From Thiodiazotropha sp037384445 (lineage in GTDB: Bacteria > Pseudomonadota > Gammaproteobacteria > Chromatiales > Chromatiaceae), in contig JARRNY010000021.1 in assembly GCA_037384445.1 (NCBI GenBank), positions 1-64,000 of the forward strand: a stretch of 64,000 nucleotides of DNA. Direction: 5' to 3'. How positions within the stretch are numbered: position 1 is the stretch's first letter; every line of letters starts with the position of its first letter. The notes under the pieces were generated by a model. That model was given only the letters and a program-made list of their open reading frames with translations, was not told where the DNA came from and made no database searches. The position numbers were made by a program, and so were the translations under genes. Positions 43,629 through 53,331 of this stretch are shown piece after piece.

Positions 43629-44774
43629 CTAACGAATCTGCTCGTTGATCAGCGTCAGAATCCTTTGCGCAACCTTGGAGTTATCGACCGCACCGGCCTG
43701 GTCACGTACCACCACCTGTGTCTCATCACCTTGCTCGGTCAGCTTGACCTGGTACTGGACCTTATCGTCGATATCCTCTTCATCATCCCGCCAGAAGGCC
43801 AGTTTGGAGAAGAATCCGCCCTCTTCCTTCTTGTCGCTCTTCAGCTGGTTGTAACGTACATAGTAGACACCGGCGCTGCGATCCCGATCCTCAACCGCAA
43901 AACCGACCCGATCCAAGGCGACACCGGTGAGCCGCCATGCACGGGGGTAACTATCCCGGATATAGAGGCTGGTCGCATCGCTTGTCTGCACCAGCCGGGA
44001 GCGGGGTTCGCTCTCCTTCGGCTGCGCCGTCAGTGTCTCTGCCTGCTCCTTGCTCACCCCCAGGTGAACCATCAGGCTGCGTAGCATCGCTGCTTCGATA
44101 CCCGGGTCGTTTGGCCGAGGTGTCCAGTAAGTCGTGTCTGCCTGACCACTGACGTTCTCCACCAGTTTCTCCTCCATGCCACGATGGGTCAGGTAGAGTT
44201 CGGTGGTATCGGGCGTCATACCAGGCTCGAGGCGCACACGAAACTGGTCACGGGTTGCCGAGGAGTAGATGCCGCCGACCGCCTTGCGAAAGAATTCAGT
44301 CAGCACTCCCTGCTTGATGTCGGCTCGGCTCTCCAGCCAATCGGTCTTCATCACACCGATGGCAGGATCCTGCTCCACCAGCAGCAGACCATTCTTGCGC
44401 CAGAAATCGACCACTTTGGGCCAGATCTGCTGGGGTGAGCCCTTGATCTCCAGCCATCGCTGATCTCCATCACGATGAAAGGTCAGGTTTTCGAAATCGG
44501 GTAACACCTCGCTGTTGGCAGCCGTCGCGGTACCGGCGCTCTTTTCATGCCGAGTCGTATACTCCTCGTAAGAGGCGGCGCCGCTGCCCGGCACAGCCAT
44601 AGCGTCCTGGATCGACGAGCGGGTGAGGTCCGGCGGGATCTCCAGATCCTCCACCGTCTCCCGCTGGGTACGGTATTCACGTTCCGAATCGGAGAAGAAG
44701 CCGCCGCTGGAACTACAACCGGCCAGCAAGAGCAAAAGGAGGAGAGAGGCAAAGGTGTTGGGTTTGAACTGCAT
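43629..44774 (-). CDS. bamC: Outer membrane assembly lipoprotein BamC
   Basis: 381 residues from the ATG giving MQFKPNTFASLLLLLLLAGC; the frame runs 39 codons further into the intergenic gap. The lipobox is LAGC and is followed by the BamC N-terminal segment (REYRTQRETVEDLEIPPDL), the part that contacts BamD, and two helix-grip domains (YIRDSYPRAWRLTGVALDRV). BamC is an accessory lipoprotein of the BamABCDE complex that inserts beta-barrel proteins. It follows dapA on the same strand, the order common in gammaproteobacteria. Confidence 0.9.
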   Translation of the reverse strand: MQFKPNTFASLLLLLLLAGCSSSGGFFSDSEREYRTQRETVEDLEIPPDLTRSSIQDAMAVPGSGAASYEEYTTRHEKSAGTATAANSEVLPDFENLTFHRDGDQRWLEIKGSPQQIWPKVVDFWRKNGLLLVEQDPAIGVMKTDWLESRADIKQGVLTEFFRKAVGGIYSSATRDQFRVRLEPGMTPDTTELYLTHRGMEEKLVENVSGQADTTYWTPRPNDPGIEAAMLRSLMVHLGVSKEQAETLTAQPKESEPRSRLVQTSDATSLYIRDSYPRAWRLTGVALDRVGFAVEDRDRSAGVYYVRYNQLKSDKKEEGGFFSKLAFWRDDEEDIDDKVQYQVKLTEQGDETQVVVRDQAGAVDNSKVAQRILTLINEQIR

Positions 44775-44887
44775 GTTTTGATAGATCGGTCTAGAGCTAG
44801 TCAGTTCCCGTCGCGAGACGGGATGTGTTGTTGCTGTGGCAATGGGTCTGATGGTACCGGAAACGGGATCAGTCTGGGGCTGTCTGT

Positions 44888-45763
44888 TCAACGAACGCCT
44901 GCCTGCAGCATGGCGGCTTCGACCTCGGCTTCTGAATCGGGGGTCAACCAGGTCAGCGGCAGGCGAATGCCCCTACCCGCCAGGCCCATCCGGTTCACTG
45001 CCCACTTCACCGGAATCGGACTCGATTCCACGAACAACGCCTTGTGCAGCCCCGCGAGCCTGGCGTCGGCCGCCTTCGCCGCCTCCCGCTCACCGGCCAG
45101 GGCCAGGGAGACCATTTCGTGCATCAGACCGGGGGCTACATTGGCGGTCACCGAGATGACCCCGTGTCCGCCCTGCAGCAGGAACTCGCAACCGGTCGCA
45201 TCGTCTCCGCTGTAGATTTCGAAATTGTCGGGACAGAGCGCTTTGATCCGGCTCAAGCGAGTGAGATCTCCCGTCGCCTCTTTAATGCCGATGATATTGG
45301 GTACTGACGCCAGACGGGCAACAGTCTCCGGCAGCATGTCACAGGCCGTTCGGCCCGGCACGTTATAGAGGATCTGAGGCACGTCGACCGCCTCGGCTAT
45401 GGCCCTGAAATGGCGATAGAGGCCTTCCTGGGTCGGCTTGTTGTAATAGGGCGTGACCAGCAGACAGGCGTCGGCGCCACCCTGCTTGGCACAGCGGGTC
45501 AGCGTGATCGCTTCGGTCGTGGAATTGGCGCCTGTACCGGCAATCACCGGCACGCGGCCTGCCACGTAATCGACCGTCTTGGCGATAACATCGCAGTGCT
45601 CCTTCTCGTCCAGGGTAGCCGACTCACCTGTGGTGCCGACCGAGACGATTGCATCTGAACCCTGCTCGATGTGGAAGTCGATCAGCTTCTTCATGGCGGC
45701 ATAGTCGACGCTGCCGTCCTCCGCCATGGGAGTGATCATCGCTACCATACTGCCGTGAAACAT
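44888..45763 (-). CDS. dapA: 4-hydroxy-tetrahydrodipicolinate synthase DapA
   Basis: 291 residues, a complete TIM-barrel DHDPS. The substrate motif is VGTTGESATL (about 42), catalytic Tyr lies in ILYNVPGRTACD (about 133) and the Schiff-base Lys in IIGIKEATGDL (about 161). It condenses pyruvate with aspartate semialdehyde in the first step specific to lysine and meso-diaminopimelate synthesis. Upstream of bamC with a 113-base gap, divergent from gcvR. Confidence 0.96.
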   Translation of the reverse strand: MFHGSMVAMITPMAEDGSVDYAAMKKLIDFHIEQGSDAIVSVGTTGESATLDEKEHCDVIAKTVDYVAGRVPVIAGTGANSTTEAITLTRCAKQGGADACLLVTPYYNKPTQEGLYRHFRAIAEAVDVPQILYNVPGRTACDMLPETVARLASVPNIIGIKEATGDLTRLSRIKALCPDNFEIYSGDDATGCEFLLQGGHGVISVTANVAPGLMHEMVSLALAGEREAAKAADARLAGLHKALFVESSPIPVKWAVNRMGLAGRGIRLPLTWLTPDSEAEVEAAMLQAGVR

Positions 45764-45914
45764 AGAAAAACGCTCTCTCTGGACTCGATCGGCAATGGTA
45801 TCCTGTGGCTAACGACTATGACAAGGGGAGAAAATCGGGCTTGTCGCTGAACCCGTTTTCCGATAGATATTCCCGCAGATGTTACACTTCCGGCAGATAC
45901 CCTGAGAATACCAA

Positions 45915-46472
45915 ATGGCAGCACCCCTCATGTCAACCACACCCAACAACTATTTAGTCATCTCCGCACTCGGCAAAGACCGCCCCGGCATCGTCAAATC
46001 GCTGTCGAAAAAGATTCTTGATGAGGGCTGCAACATCACCGACAGCCGCATGACCGTGCTGGGCGGTGAATTTGCCGTACTGATCCTCGCCGAAGGCCAT
46101 TGGAACACCCTGGCGAAGCTGGAAAACTCCCTGCCTGAGCTACAGGTCGAGCTGGGATTGACCATCGTCAGCAAACGCACTGAAGGGCGCGCCAAATCGA
46201 CCAATCAGCTGCCCTACATGGTCGAAGTGGTCTCCATGGACCATCCGGGCATCGTCAACCAGCTGGCGGAGTTCTTCAGTGAACGCAATATCAATATCGA
46301 GGATATGATGACCGCCAGCTACTCTGCCGCCCATACCGGCACGCCGATGTTTTCGGTGCACATGAGCGTCGGCATCCCGGCCGACATCCATATCGCCGGT
46401 CTGCGTGATGAATTCATGGACTATTGCGACGCCCTCAACCTCGACGCAGTCATCGAGCCCATCAAGGGATAA
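45915..46472 (+). CDS. gcvR: Glycine cleavage system transcriptional repressor GcvR (double ACT)
   Basis: 185 residues with two ACT domains: SALGKDRPGIVKSLSKKI (about 13-90) and VSMDHPGIVNQLAEFFSERN (about 103-180). GcvR binds glycine through the ACT domains and holds back the activator GcvA in E. coli. There is no DNA-binding domain. A second ATG five codons later is equally plausible as start. Position next to dapA and bcp is conserved in gammaproteobacteria. Ends 68 bases before bcp. Confidence 0.88.
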   Translation: MAAPLMSTTPNNYLVISALGKDRPGIVKSLSKKILDEGCNITDSRMTVLGGEFAVLILAEGHWNTLAKLENSLPELQVELGLTIVSKRTEGRAKSTNQLPYMVEVVSMDHPGIVNQLAEFFSERNINIEDMMTASYSAAHTGTPMFSVHMSVGIPADIHIAGLRDEFMDYCDALNLDAVIEPIKG

Positions 46473-46539
46473 TGCAGCGACAGAAACAGAATCCACGCCC
46501 CAAGAGACGACCAACCCACTCAGGAGACAGCACGACGCC

Positions 46540-47025
46540 ATGAGCAAGCTCGCGATCGGCAAACCCGTACCCGACATCGAACTCCCCGCCACCGGCGACA
46601 AAACCCTCAAACTCTCAGATTTTCGGGGCAAGCCGGTGGTGCTCTACTTCTACCCAAAGGCGAGCACCCCAGGTTGCACCCAAGAGGGGCTCGACTTCAA
46701 AGCGGCGATCGCCAAATTCCGTCGCCAGTCTGCCGTGATCCTCGGCGCCTCCCGCGACAGCCTCAAGGCGCAGGAGAATTTCAAACTGAAACAGGGATTT
46801 CCCTTCGATCTGCTCTCGGACAAAGAAGAGCAGCTGTGCAAAGCGTTCGACGTGATCAAGATGAAGTCCATGTATGGCAAACAGGTCCGCGGCATCGAGC
46901 GCAGCACTTTTCTGATCGATGAAGAGGGGCTTCTGCACCAGGAGTGGCGCAAGATCAAAGTCAAAGGCCACGCGGAAGAGGTGCTCGAAGCCCTCAAAGC
47001 AATGCGCAGTGGTAAGTCCCGCTGA
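46540..47025 (+). CDS. bcp: Thiol peroxidase Bcp/PrxQ
   Basis: 161 residues from ATG 46540 with GGAG 15 bases upstream. The peroxidatic Cys is in STPGCTQEG (about residue 46). The resolving Cys usually five residues later is missing (GLDF), so this looks like a one-Cys or atypical form; another Cys occurs at about 108. It reduces hydrogen and organic peroxides with electrons from thioredoxin. Cytoplasmic. Sits between gcvR and phoH on the same strand. Confidence 0.9.
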   Translation: MSKLAIGKPVPDIELPATGDKTLKLSDFRGKPVVLYFYPKASTPGCTQEGLDFKAAIAKFRRQSAVILGASRDSLKAQENFKLKQGFPFDLLSDKEEQLCKAFDVIKMKSMYGKQVRGIERSTFLIDEEGLLHQEWRKIKVKGHAEEVLEALKAMRSGKSR

Positions 47026-47094
47026 TCAGCCGTATCACCAGTCCCGAGCGCCGATTCCACACGAGCTTGCAGAGCCCGGCCGGATGGTGCTCTG

Positions 47095-48546
47095 ATGTCA
47101 GTCAATCACGATTCATCCACGCCCCAGAGATCAAGCATGCCTGAGAACCCCCAGGAGAGACCCAGACTCTACGTCCTCGACACCAACGTGCTGATGCACG
47201 ATCCGACCGCCCTGTTCCGCTTTAAGGAGCACGACATCTTCCTGCCCATGGTCGTCTTGGAAGAACTCGACAAGGGCAAAAAAGGCATGTCGGAAGTTGC
47301 CCGCAATGCACGCCAGACCAGTCGTTTTCTGGATGACCTGATGAGCAGCATACCGCAGCACGCCATCAGCCAGGGCATCCCGCTCGACACGCTGAAGCTC
47401 AATGGTTCCGTAGAGGTGCTCACCGGTCATCTCTTCTTCCAGACCAAGCCGGTGGCCACAGAGCTGCCGGCAGCCCTGCCCGGCAACACCCCTGACAACA
47501 ACATCCTGGGCGCCGCTCTCAGTCTGCAGACAGACTTCCCGGACAAGCGCATCATTCTGGTCTCCAAGGACATCAACCTGCGCATCAAAGCCTCGGTGCT
47601 CGGCATCCGCGCGGAAGACTATTCCAACGACCAGGTGCTGGAGGACGTCAATCTTCTCTACAGTGGCTTCGCCAAACTGCCGGACGACTTCTGGGAGCAG
47701 CACACCAAAGAGTTGGAATCCTGGCAGGAGGAGGGACACACCTTCTATCGGGTCTCCGGCCCCGATACCGAGAATTGGTACCCGAGCGAGTGCCTCTACC
47801 TCTCCGGCGGCGAAGGCCTTCAGGCCATAGTGCGGGAGAAAACGGACACAGGCGCTATCATCGAACTGGCGGAAGATTACACCAACCCCAAACACGCCGT
47901 GTGGGGCATCACGGCACGCAATCAGGAGCAGAACTTCGCCCTCAATATGCTGCTCGATCCGGAGCTCGATTTCGTCTCCCTGCTCGGCACTGCCGGCACG
48001 GGTAAGACCTTACTCGCCCTGGCGGCTGGCTTGGTGCAGACGCTGGATCTTAACCTCTACCGTGAAATCATTATGACCCGGGTGACCGTACCGGTGGGCG
48101 AGGACATCGGATTCCTGCCCGGCACCGAAGAGGAGAAGATGACCCCTTGGATGGGTGCGCTGATGGACAACCTGGAGGTGCTGACCCAGACCGAAGGCGG
48201 CGAATGGGGACGCGCCGCCACGGAAGACCTGCTACGCAGCCGCATCCGCATCCATTCGCTGAACTTTATGCGCGGTCGCACCTTCCTCAACAAATATATC
48301 ATTCTCGACGAGGCGCAGAACCTGACGCCGAAACAGATGAAGACACTGATCACCCGTGCCGGCCCTGGCACCAAGATCGTATGCCTGGGTAATGTGGCCC
48401 AGATCGACACGCCCTATCTCACCGAGACCACCTCCGGCCTCACCTTTGTCGTGGACCGCTTCAAGGACTGGCCTCACAGCGGCCATATCACCCTGCAACG
48501 CGGCGAACGCTCACGCCTGGCCGACTATGCATCCGAGCATCTGTAA
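47095..48546 (+). CDS. PIN-PhoH protein (PhoH2/YlaK-type)
   Basis: 483 residues. A PIN RNase domain (about 24-160, with YVLDTNVLMHDPTAL and DTPDNNILGAAL acidic residues) is joined to a PhoH ATPase domain (about 270-483: Walker A GTAGTGKT, Walker B IILDEAQNLTP, and LGNVAQIDTPY). This fusion acts as a 5'-3' RNA helicase/RNase in mycobacteria. ATG 47137 is an alternative start. Downstream lies a 443-base gap before a convergent gene. Confidence 0.9.
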   Translation: MSVNHDSSTPQRSSMPENPQERPRLYVLDTNVLMHDPTALFRFKEHDIFLPMVVLEELDKGKKGMSEVARNARQTSRFLDDLMSSIPQHAISQGIPLDTLKLNGSVEVLTGHLFFQTKPVATELPAALPGNTPDNNILGAALSLQTDFPDKRIILVSKDINLRIKASVLGIRAEDYSNDQVLEDVNLLYSGFAKLPDDFWEQHTKELESWQEEGHTFYRVSGPDTENWYPSECLYLSGGEGLQAIVREKTDTGAIIELAEDYTNPKHAVWGITARNQEQNFALNMLLDPELDFVSLLGTAGTGKTLLALAAGLVQTLDLNLYREIIMTRVTVPVGEDIGFLPGTEEEKMTPWMGALMDNLEVLTQTEGGEWGRAATEDLLRSRIRIHSLNFMRGRTFLNKYIILDEAQNLTPKQMKTLITRAGPGTKIVCLGNVAQIDTPYLTETTSGLTFVVDRFKDWPHSGHITLQRGERSRLADYASEHL

Positions 48547-48989
48547 TGGTTTTTCAACGAGGAAGGCAGCGACACTTGGCAACAGGTTACCGAAAACAGC
48601 AACCCAATAAATTCTGATCGACTGCGGACTCTGTTCCAGGCTAAGCGGAACAGGTGAGGGAGTTGCCTGACACGTATTACGAAACTGTCATCGCACAAGC
48701 CCTAGCCTGAATATTTCACCAGACCGCCTGGAGACGCGAATAACAAACTGTTTTTATTTAAAACTAATGGGAAGTTGGCAAAGTCCAAAGTGTTACCGAC
48801 CTTCGCTGAACACGCCCTCGCACCGATCTCGGCACGATCTTCGCGTTCCCGGGTGAAACAGTCAGACCAGACCACCCTTGTTACCACGAGTGTGGTTTTT
48901 CAGGTTCTAAATAGCGAGGAGATAAAGCGGTATCCGTTGACGGTCCCAGAGAGGTGATAGAGGGATGCCAACAACATCAGGGGAGTACG
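48547..48989. other. 443-base convergent intergenic region
   Basis: No supported gene. Two overlapping short ORFs (about 60 codons each, opposite strands, 48702-48957) look like parts of a repeat rather than genes; the region may hold a degraded element. No terminator with a clean T-run was found for phoH. Confidence 0.4.
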
Positions 48990-51884
48990 TCAGAATCTGC
49001 CGGTTTCAACGATCTGCCGCAGCTCGCCCACACTTTTGCGGAAAACTTCGGCGGCCCGATTGTAGCAATTGACCAGATCGGCGGTATCGTTCTGGCGCCC
49101 TTTGAATTCAAGCTCTTTTGCCAGCGCAGAGAGTTCCAGGGCTCCCACGTTGGCGCTGCTCGATTTCAATGGATGAGCCGATTTGACCAAGGCATCCATA
49201 TCACGATCCTGCACGGCCTCTCGCACGCCGTGCATCAGGTTAGGGGCGCTCTTCAGGTAGCTCTGAATCACCGAGACAAAATCCTCTTCCATGATCTCGT
49301 ACAACTCGCCGAGTACCGTTCGGTCAATCACTCCCGGTGAACTCATCGTCGCCATTCCCATATGTTGTGCTGTTTCATTCTTCACCTCCGTGGAGCTAGA
49401 ACCGGCAAGGTCCGCCTCCGTCGACATAACAATATGTTCAGTTCCCGCACTGGCCAGTATCATTTGCTCGTTGTACTGCGCGCCCAGCACATCTTCCATC
49501 GGCAACCACTGGCGCAGCATATTCTCCAGCTGTGACGGCTTGACCGGCTTCGATAGATAGTCATCCATACCCACCGCCAAGCAACGCTCTTTGTCGCCCG
49601 ACATCGCGTTTGCCGTCATAGCGATAACCGGCATCCGCATCAGTCCCTGATGAGCCTCTCGCTCACGAATCGCCTCAGTCGTCTCATAGCCGTCCATGCG
49701 TGGCATCTGGCAATCCATGAGCACCACGTCGAACGGCTCACTGCGCAACGCCTCCATCGCTTCGACACCGTCATTGGCGGTTACCGGCGACAAACCGGCT
49801 TTTTCCAGCATCTTCTTGACCACCGCCTGATTCACGGGGTTATCTTCAACCACCAACACCCGTCCGGCCAGTTTGGTGTGGCTGGCAGGACTCGCTTTTT
49901 CGCCATCGTCCTGTTCCGTTGGCTGAGATGCGAAAGCGTTGAAAGTTTCAGACTCAGGGCGGACCTGTTTGTCCAGCCAGTTGAGATGGTCATCAGGCAA
50001 TCGTGGTACCGGCTCGTCGCCCGGCTCAAGTTGCGAAATGTAACTCTGTTCGACATCCAACAGGCGCTCGAGGCGCTGCTTGACCTCTTTGCGCTTGACC
50101 TCGCCAAGCATACACTCCACCCCCAAGCTCTGCAGTGACTCGGCCTCGTTCTCCGATGCATTCATCACCAACACATGGACCTCTCGCATGTGGGGAATCT
50201 CCCGGGCTGTACCGATGACCTGGAAGAGTCCAGAGGAGTGCAGAGTAGCGTCGATGAGGATGACCTCATAGCGCCAGCTGGGACCCAGATTGGCTGAAGT
50301 CTTTATCTTGTTGAGCGCGTCATATTGATCATCGGCAAATTCCAGCAACATGCCGTCGTTGCGCAACATGGCAGCCAAGCCACGAACCTCGCCATCTGTC
50401 TCAGAGGCCAGGACCAGAGTGCGGATATTATGCAGATTACGACGTCTGGAGGGCATATCCTGCAGCGACTTGCGCATCGGCAGAATGAACCAGAAAAATG
50501 AGCCCTGACCGGGCTGGGACTTGACCCCGATACGCCCGCCCATAAGTTCGGTCAGCCGCTTGCAGATCGCCAACCCAAGGCCGGTTCCGCCATGCTTGCG
50601 GGTGGTTGATGCATCGGCCTGTGAAAAGGGTTGGAACAAGCGGCTCACCTGCTCTTCCGACATACCAGCGCCGGTATCACGAACAGCGAAGAGCAGATCC
50701 ACCTCAGTTCGCGTTGACTGCCGGCAGGAGAGCTCGACGCAGACCTCGCCATGTTCGGTGAACTTCACCGCGTTACTCACCAGATTGGTGAGAATCTGCC
50801 GCAGACGGATTGGATCACCTCGAACATTCTTGGGCACATTACTGGCAATTTGACACCTCAGCTTCAGCCCACGGCGATCGGCTGCGTTCTTCATCAATGA
50901 AGTCACCTGCTCAATGATATTTTGCAGATTGACTTCGATGAACTCCAGATCCAGCTTGCCGGCTTCGATCTTGGAGAAATCGAGAATATCGTTGATGATG
51001 CTGAGCAGGATCTGCGAAGAGTTGAGTGCAGTGGTAACGAACTGGCGCTGCTCGTCATCGAGATGGGTCTCCCGCAGCATCTCAAGAATCGGCAGAATAC
51101 CGTTCAAGGGTGTGCGAATCTCATGGCTCATCGTAGCCAGGAATTCCGACTTCGCCATGTTTGCGCTCTCAGCCGCCTCCTTGGCGAGATAAAGCTCCTG
51201 TTCGACAGTCTGTCGCTGGTCGTTCTCTTCGAGCAGGCGATTGCGCAACTCGCTGAGTTCGTTTTCCGCCGCTACCATGCGTTCATGCAACAAGGAGCGA
51301 TTGGCCGACATCAACAGGTACCCCTGCTGGTAGAAGGTCATCCAGGCGGCAAGTATGAGCAAGGCCAAAGAGTAGGCCATGATCGCGATCAGCACATCCT
51401 CAGAGAGTGGAGTCCCGTTACTTGCCAGGTTGTAGATCAGCAGACCGGAAGCCGCCAGCACAAAGATGAAACTGAAGAAGGTATCCACCGTCAGTAACAT
51501 CGCAGTCAACAGAAACACCGTGCCGATGAGTACCACATCCAGAGTCAGGTGCGGTGAGATGGCATCACGTTGTAACTCATAGATCAGTGCGCCGGCCCAA
51601 AGCGCGCCCAACAGCAGCACACCGGGGAGAAAGGCATATCGCCACGCCTGAAGACGCACCAGCGAGATGTTGCGAACGACGATAGTGAGAATGGTCTGCG
51701 CCAGCAGAACGAAGGCAAGCAAACCACCCCAGAACAGCCCCTCGGGTTCGTCCCAAGCCTCGTTGACGTAGAAGAACAGAAGCCCAGCAAACAGATTCGC
51801 AATAATCAGCGTTACGCCGTTCGAATAGAGCAGGCGTATCCGCTCCTCTTTCACTTTCAGGGCTTCATTACGCGCTTCGGTCAT
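48990..51884 (-). CDS. Hybrid sensor histidine kinase (BarA-like)
   Basis: 964 residues. Six or more membrane helices without a large periplasmic loop (about 22-190) form an integral-membrane sensor. A coiled coil (about 195-245) follows, then HisKA (phospho-His254 in MSHEIRTPLNG), HATPase (NLVSNAVKFTEHG, GTGLGLAICKRLTELMGG), a degenerate receiver (about 490-610, phospho-Asp not clear), a good receiver (VVEDNPVN, Asp about 738 in VLMDCQMPRMDG, Lys in LSKPVK) and a C-terminal Hpt (His about 915 in SAHPLKSSSANVG). This is the BarA/tripartite layout but with a different sensor. No response regulator is adjacent. Confidence 0.9.
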   Translation of the reverse strand: MTEARNEALKVKEERIRLLYSNGVTLIIANLFAGLLFFYVNEAWDEPEGLFWGGLLAFVLLAQTILTIVVRNISLVRLQAWRYAFLPGVLLLGALWAGALIYELQRDAISPHLTLDVVLIGTVFLLTAMLLTVDTFFSFIFVLAASGLLIYNLASNGTPLSEDVLIAIMAYSLALLILAAWMTFYQQGYLLMSANRSLLHERMVAAENELSELRNRLLEENDQRQTVEQELYLAKEAAESANMAKSEFLATMSHEIRTPLNGILPILEMLRETHLDDEQRQFVTTALNSSQILLSIINDILDFSKIEAGKLDLEFIEVNLQNIIEQVTSLMKNAADRRGLKLRCQIASNVPKNVRGDPIRLRQILTNLVSNAVKFTEHGEVCVELSCRQSTRTEVDLLFAVRDTGAGMSEEQVSRLFQPFSQADASTTRKHGGTGLGLAICKRLTELMGGRIGVKSQPGQGSFFWFILPMRKSLQDMPSRRRNLHNIRTLVLASETDGEVRGLAAMLRNDGMLLEFADDQYDALNKIKTSANLGPSWRYEVILIDATLHSSGLFQVIGTAREIPHMREVHVLVMNASENEAESLQSLGVECMLGEVKRKEVKQRLERLLDVEQSYISQLEPGDEPVPRLPDDHLNWLDKQVRPESETFNAFASQPTEQDDGEKASPASHTKLAGRVLVVEDNPVNQAVVKKMLEKAGLSPVTANDGVEAMEALRSEPFDVVLMDCQMPRMDGYETTEAIREREAHQGLMRMPVIAMTANAMSGDKERCLAVGMDDYLSKPVKPSQLENMLRQWLPMEDVLGAQYNEQMILASAGTEHIVMSTEADLAGSSSTEVKNETAQHMGMATMSSPGVIDRTVLGELYEIMEEDFVSVIQSYLKSAPNLMHGVREAVQDRDMDALVKSAHPLKSSSANVGALELSALAKELEFKGRQNDTADLVNCYNRAAEVFRKSVGELRQIVETGRF

Positions 51885-52080
51885 GTGAACTTCTTTCGGG
51901 CCTCGCCAATCGGCTTGCTCTATTGATGTAAATTAGCATATCGTTAAGGGGGTGTGCCGAAGATGCTCTACGCCGACAGACCCGTTGTCGCCTGGCTACC
52001 CCATTCAATCCAAGCATGCCATCATAACCCGACAAGCAAGCTATGACACCTGACATTCCCGGTCGCTGACAGCCAAGATC

Positions 52081-52770
52081 TTGATTTCAGATAGCCACCA
52101 AATCGAATCATTGATTCAGCAGTTTCACTTTTTGCAGCTTGCTGACAACCGCTTTCGTGACAGCTTCTTTCAGCAGGCGATCTCCACCCGCGTGGCGATC
52201 GGTAGCCCAATCTGCGATCAGGGTATGCAGTGCCAACATCTGGCACTGGTCATTTCGGGCGTCGCCCGAATCTACAAACTGGGCGAGAACGGACGCGAGA
52301 TCACCCTCTACCGCATCGGCCCGGGAGAGAGTTGCATCCTGACCGCCTCCTGCATTGTCAGCGCCTCCCCTTTCCCCGCATTCGCCATCTGTGAGGAAAA
52401 GATTGAAGCCCTCGTGATCGATTCGGCCACAGTCAAGCAGTGGACGGATGAATACCCAGCCTGGCGAAACTACCTCTTCAGCCTGATCAGTGGGCGGCTG
52501 GGAGACGTCATCAGTGTCATCGAAGAGATCGCCTTCCGCCGGGTCGATCGGCGTCTGGCCGACTATTTACTACAGCGTGGCAGTGACGACAATCAGCAAC
52601 ACATCAAAATCACCCATCAGGCCATCGCCTCCGACCTGGGTACATCGCGCGAGGTGGTCAGCCGTATCCTCAAGGATTTCGAACATCAGGGACTGATAAG
52701 CGTATCAAGGGGCCAGTTGCAAATCACCGACATCACCGGCCTGTCGAACAAAACCCTGGATCACTATTAA
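52081..52770 (+). CDS. Crp/Fnr-family transcription regulator
   Basis: 229 residues from a TTG; a second TTG ten codons later is also possible. The cyclic-nucleotide-binding-like barrel (about 30-130) contains VAIGSPICDQG, GPGESCILTASCIV and ICEEKIEALV; the Cys residues at about 44, 87, 92 and 103 could sense redox or sulfur species. The HTH is HQAIASDLGTSREVVSRILKDF. It is divergent from the hybrid kinase and lies upstream of a DUF2892 gene, a pairing often seen for thiol/persulfide-stress regulators. No cAMP-binding arginine motif is obvious. Confidence 0.85.
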   Translation: MISDSHQIESLIQQFHFLQLADNRFRDSFFQQAISTRVAIGSPICDQGMQCQHLALVISGVARIYKLGENGREITLYRIGPGESCILTASCIVSASPFPAFAICEEKIEALVIDSATVKQWTDEYPAWRNYLFSLISGRLGDVISVIEEIAFRRVDRRLADYLLQRGSDDNQQHIKITHQAIASDLGTSREVVSRILKDFEHQGLISVSRGQLQITDITGLSNKTLDHY

Positions 52771-53108
52771 ACCCGTCACCGAGTCCGCCCTGGCTGTCAG
52801 CGTACCTGAAGCCACCAACCTATTGATTCAAATAAAATCATGGCGTTATGCCCCTGTTATTGATCAGGTTACCAAAAACTAGCGCCAGCCGTGCTACAGC
52901 GGTATCGGTATTGCCTTCTGGCTGGTCAGTAAACATTGACAAAACAGCATGCTTTTTAGTGCTGCTTGGCTAAGAATTCATAGTCCTCTGTGACAAAGTC
53001 ACATACATTCCAGGGTGGGCCGACTATGATGTGCCCCATGAGTCTTTCTTTCGACTGATGAAGATAGAGAGCTTGAAATCCTACTCCAAACCCATTGAGG
53101 AGCTATCC
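52771..53108. other. 338-base region between Crp/Fnr and DUF2892 genes
   Basis: Contains a perfect palindrome TGTGACAAAGTCACA (52989-53003) about 100 bases before the DUF2892 start, listed separately. No gene supported. Confidence 0.55.
52989..53003. promoter_or_regulatory. Crp/Fnr-type palindromic operator candidate
   Basis: TGTGACAAAGTCACA is a perfect palindrome around one central base. It resembles the CRP site (TGTGA-N6-TCACA) but with five bases between half-sites. It lies upstream of the DUF2892 gene and downstream of a Crp/Fnr gene, so it may be that regulator's site. Confidence 0.5.
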
Positions 53109-53297
53109 ATGAAACTGAATGTCGGCGGTATCGACCGAATCCTGCGCATCGTTGTTGGCGCTGCATTGCTGGTATGGGGCTTCGTACTGAGCCCAGCGCC
53201 CGTCTACTGGGCTGCAATCGGTGCTGTTCCCCTGTTAACCGGTCTGATTGGCTGGTGCCCTGCCTATCTTCTGATCGGCTTCAGCAGCAAGAAATAG
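53109..53297 (+). CDS. DUF2892 small inner membrane protein
   Basis: 62 residues from the ATG preceded by GAGGAG; the frame extends 26 codons upstream without a better site. MKLNVGGIDRILRIVVGAAL, two transmembrane helices (about 12-30 and 35-53) and WCPAYLLIG match DUF2892, the membrane half of YgaP-type rhodaneses. Such proteins are common near thiosulfate/sulfide or Crp/Fnr regulators. Here it stands alone, without a rhodanese domain. Convergent with the AI-2E-type gene. Confidence 0.88.
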   Translation: MKLNVGGIDRILRIVVGAALLVWGFVLSPAPVYWAAIGAVPLLTGLIGWCPAYLLIGFSSKK

Positions 53298-53331
53298 ATC
53301 CGTATCCGGGGGGGCCGTTCAGACGGCCTCC

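Noticed and set aside
48702..48957. Two small overlapping ORFs as genes
   Set aside because: Both strands are open over the same bases, no good ribosome sites, no domain; more like a repeat fragment.
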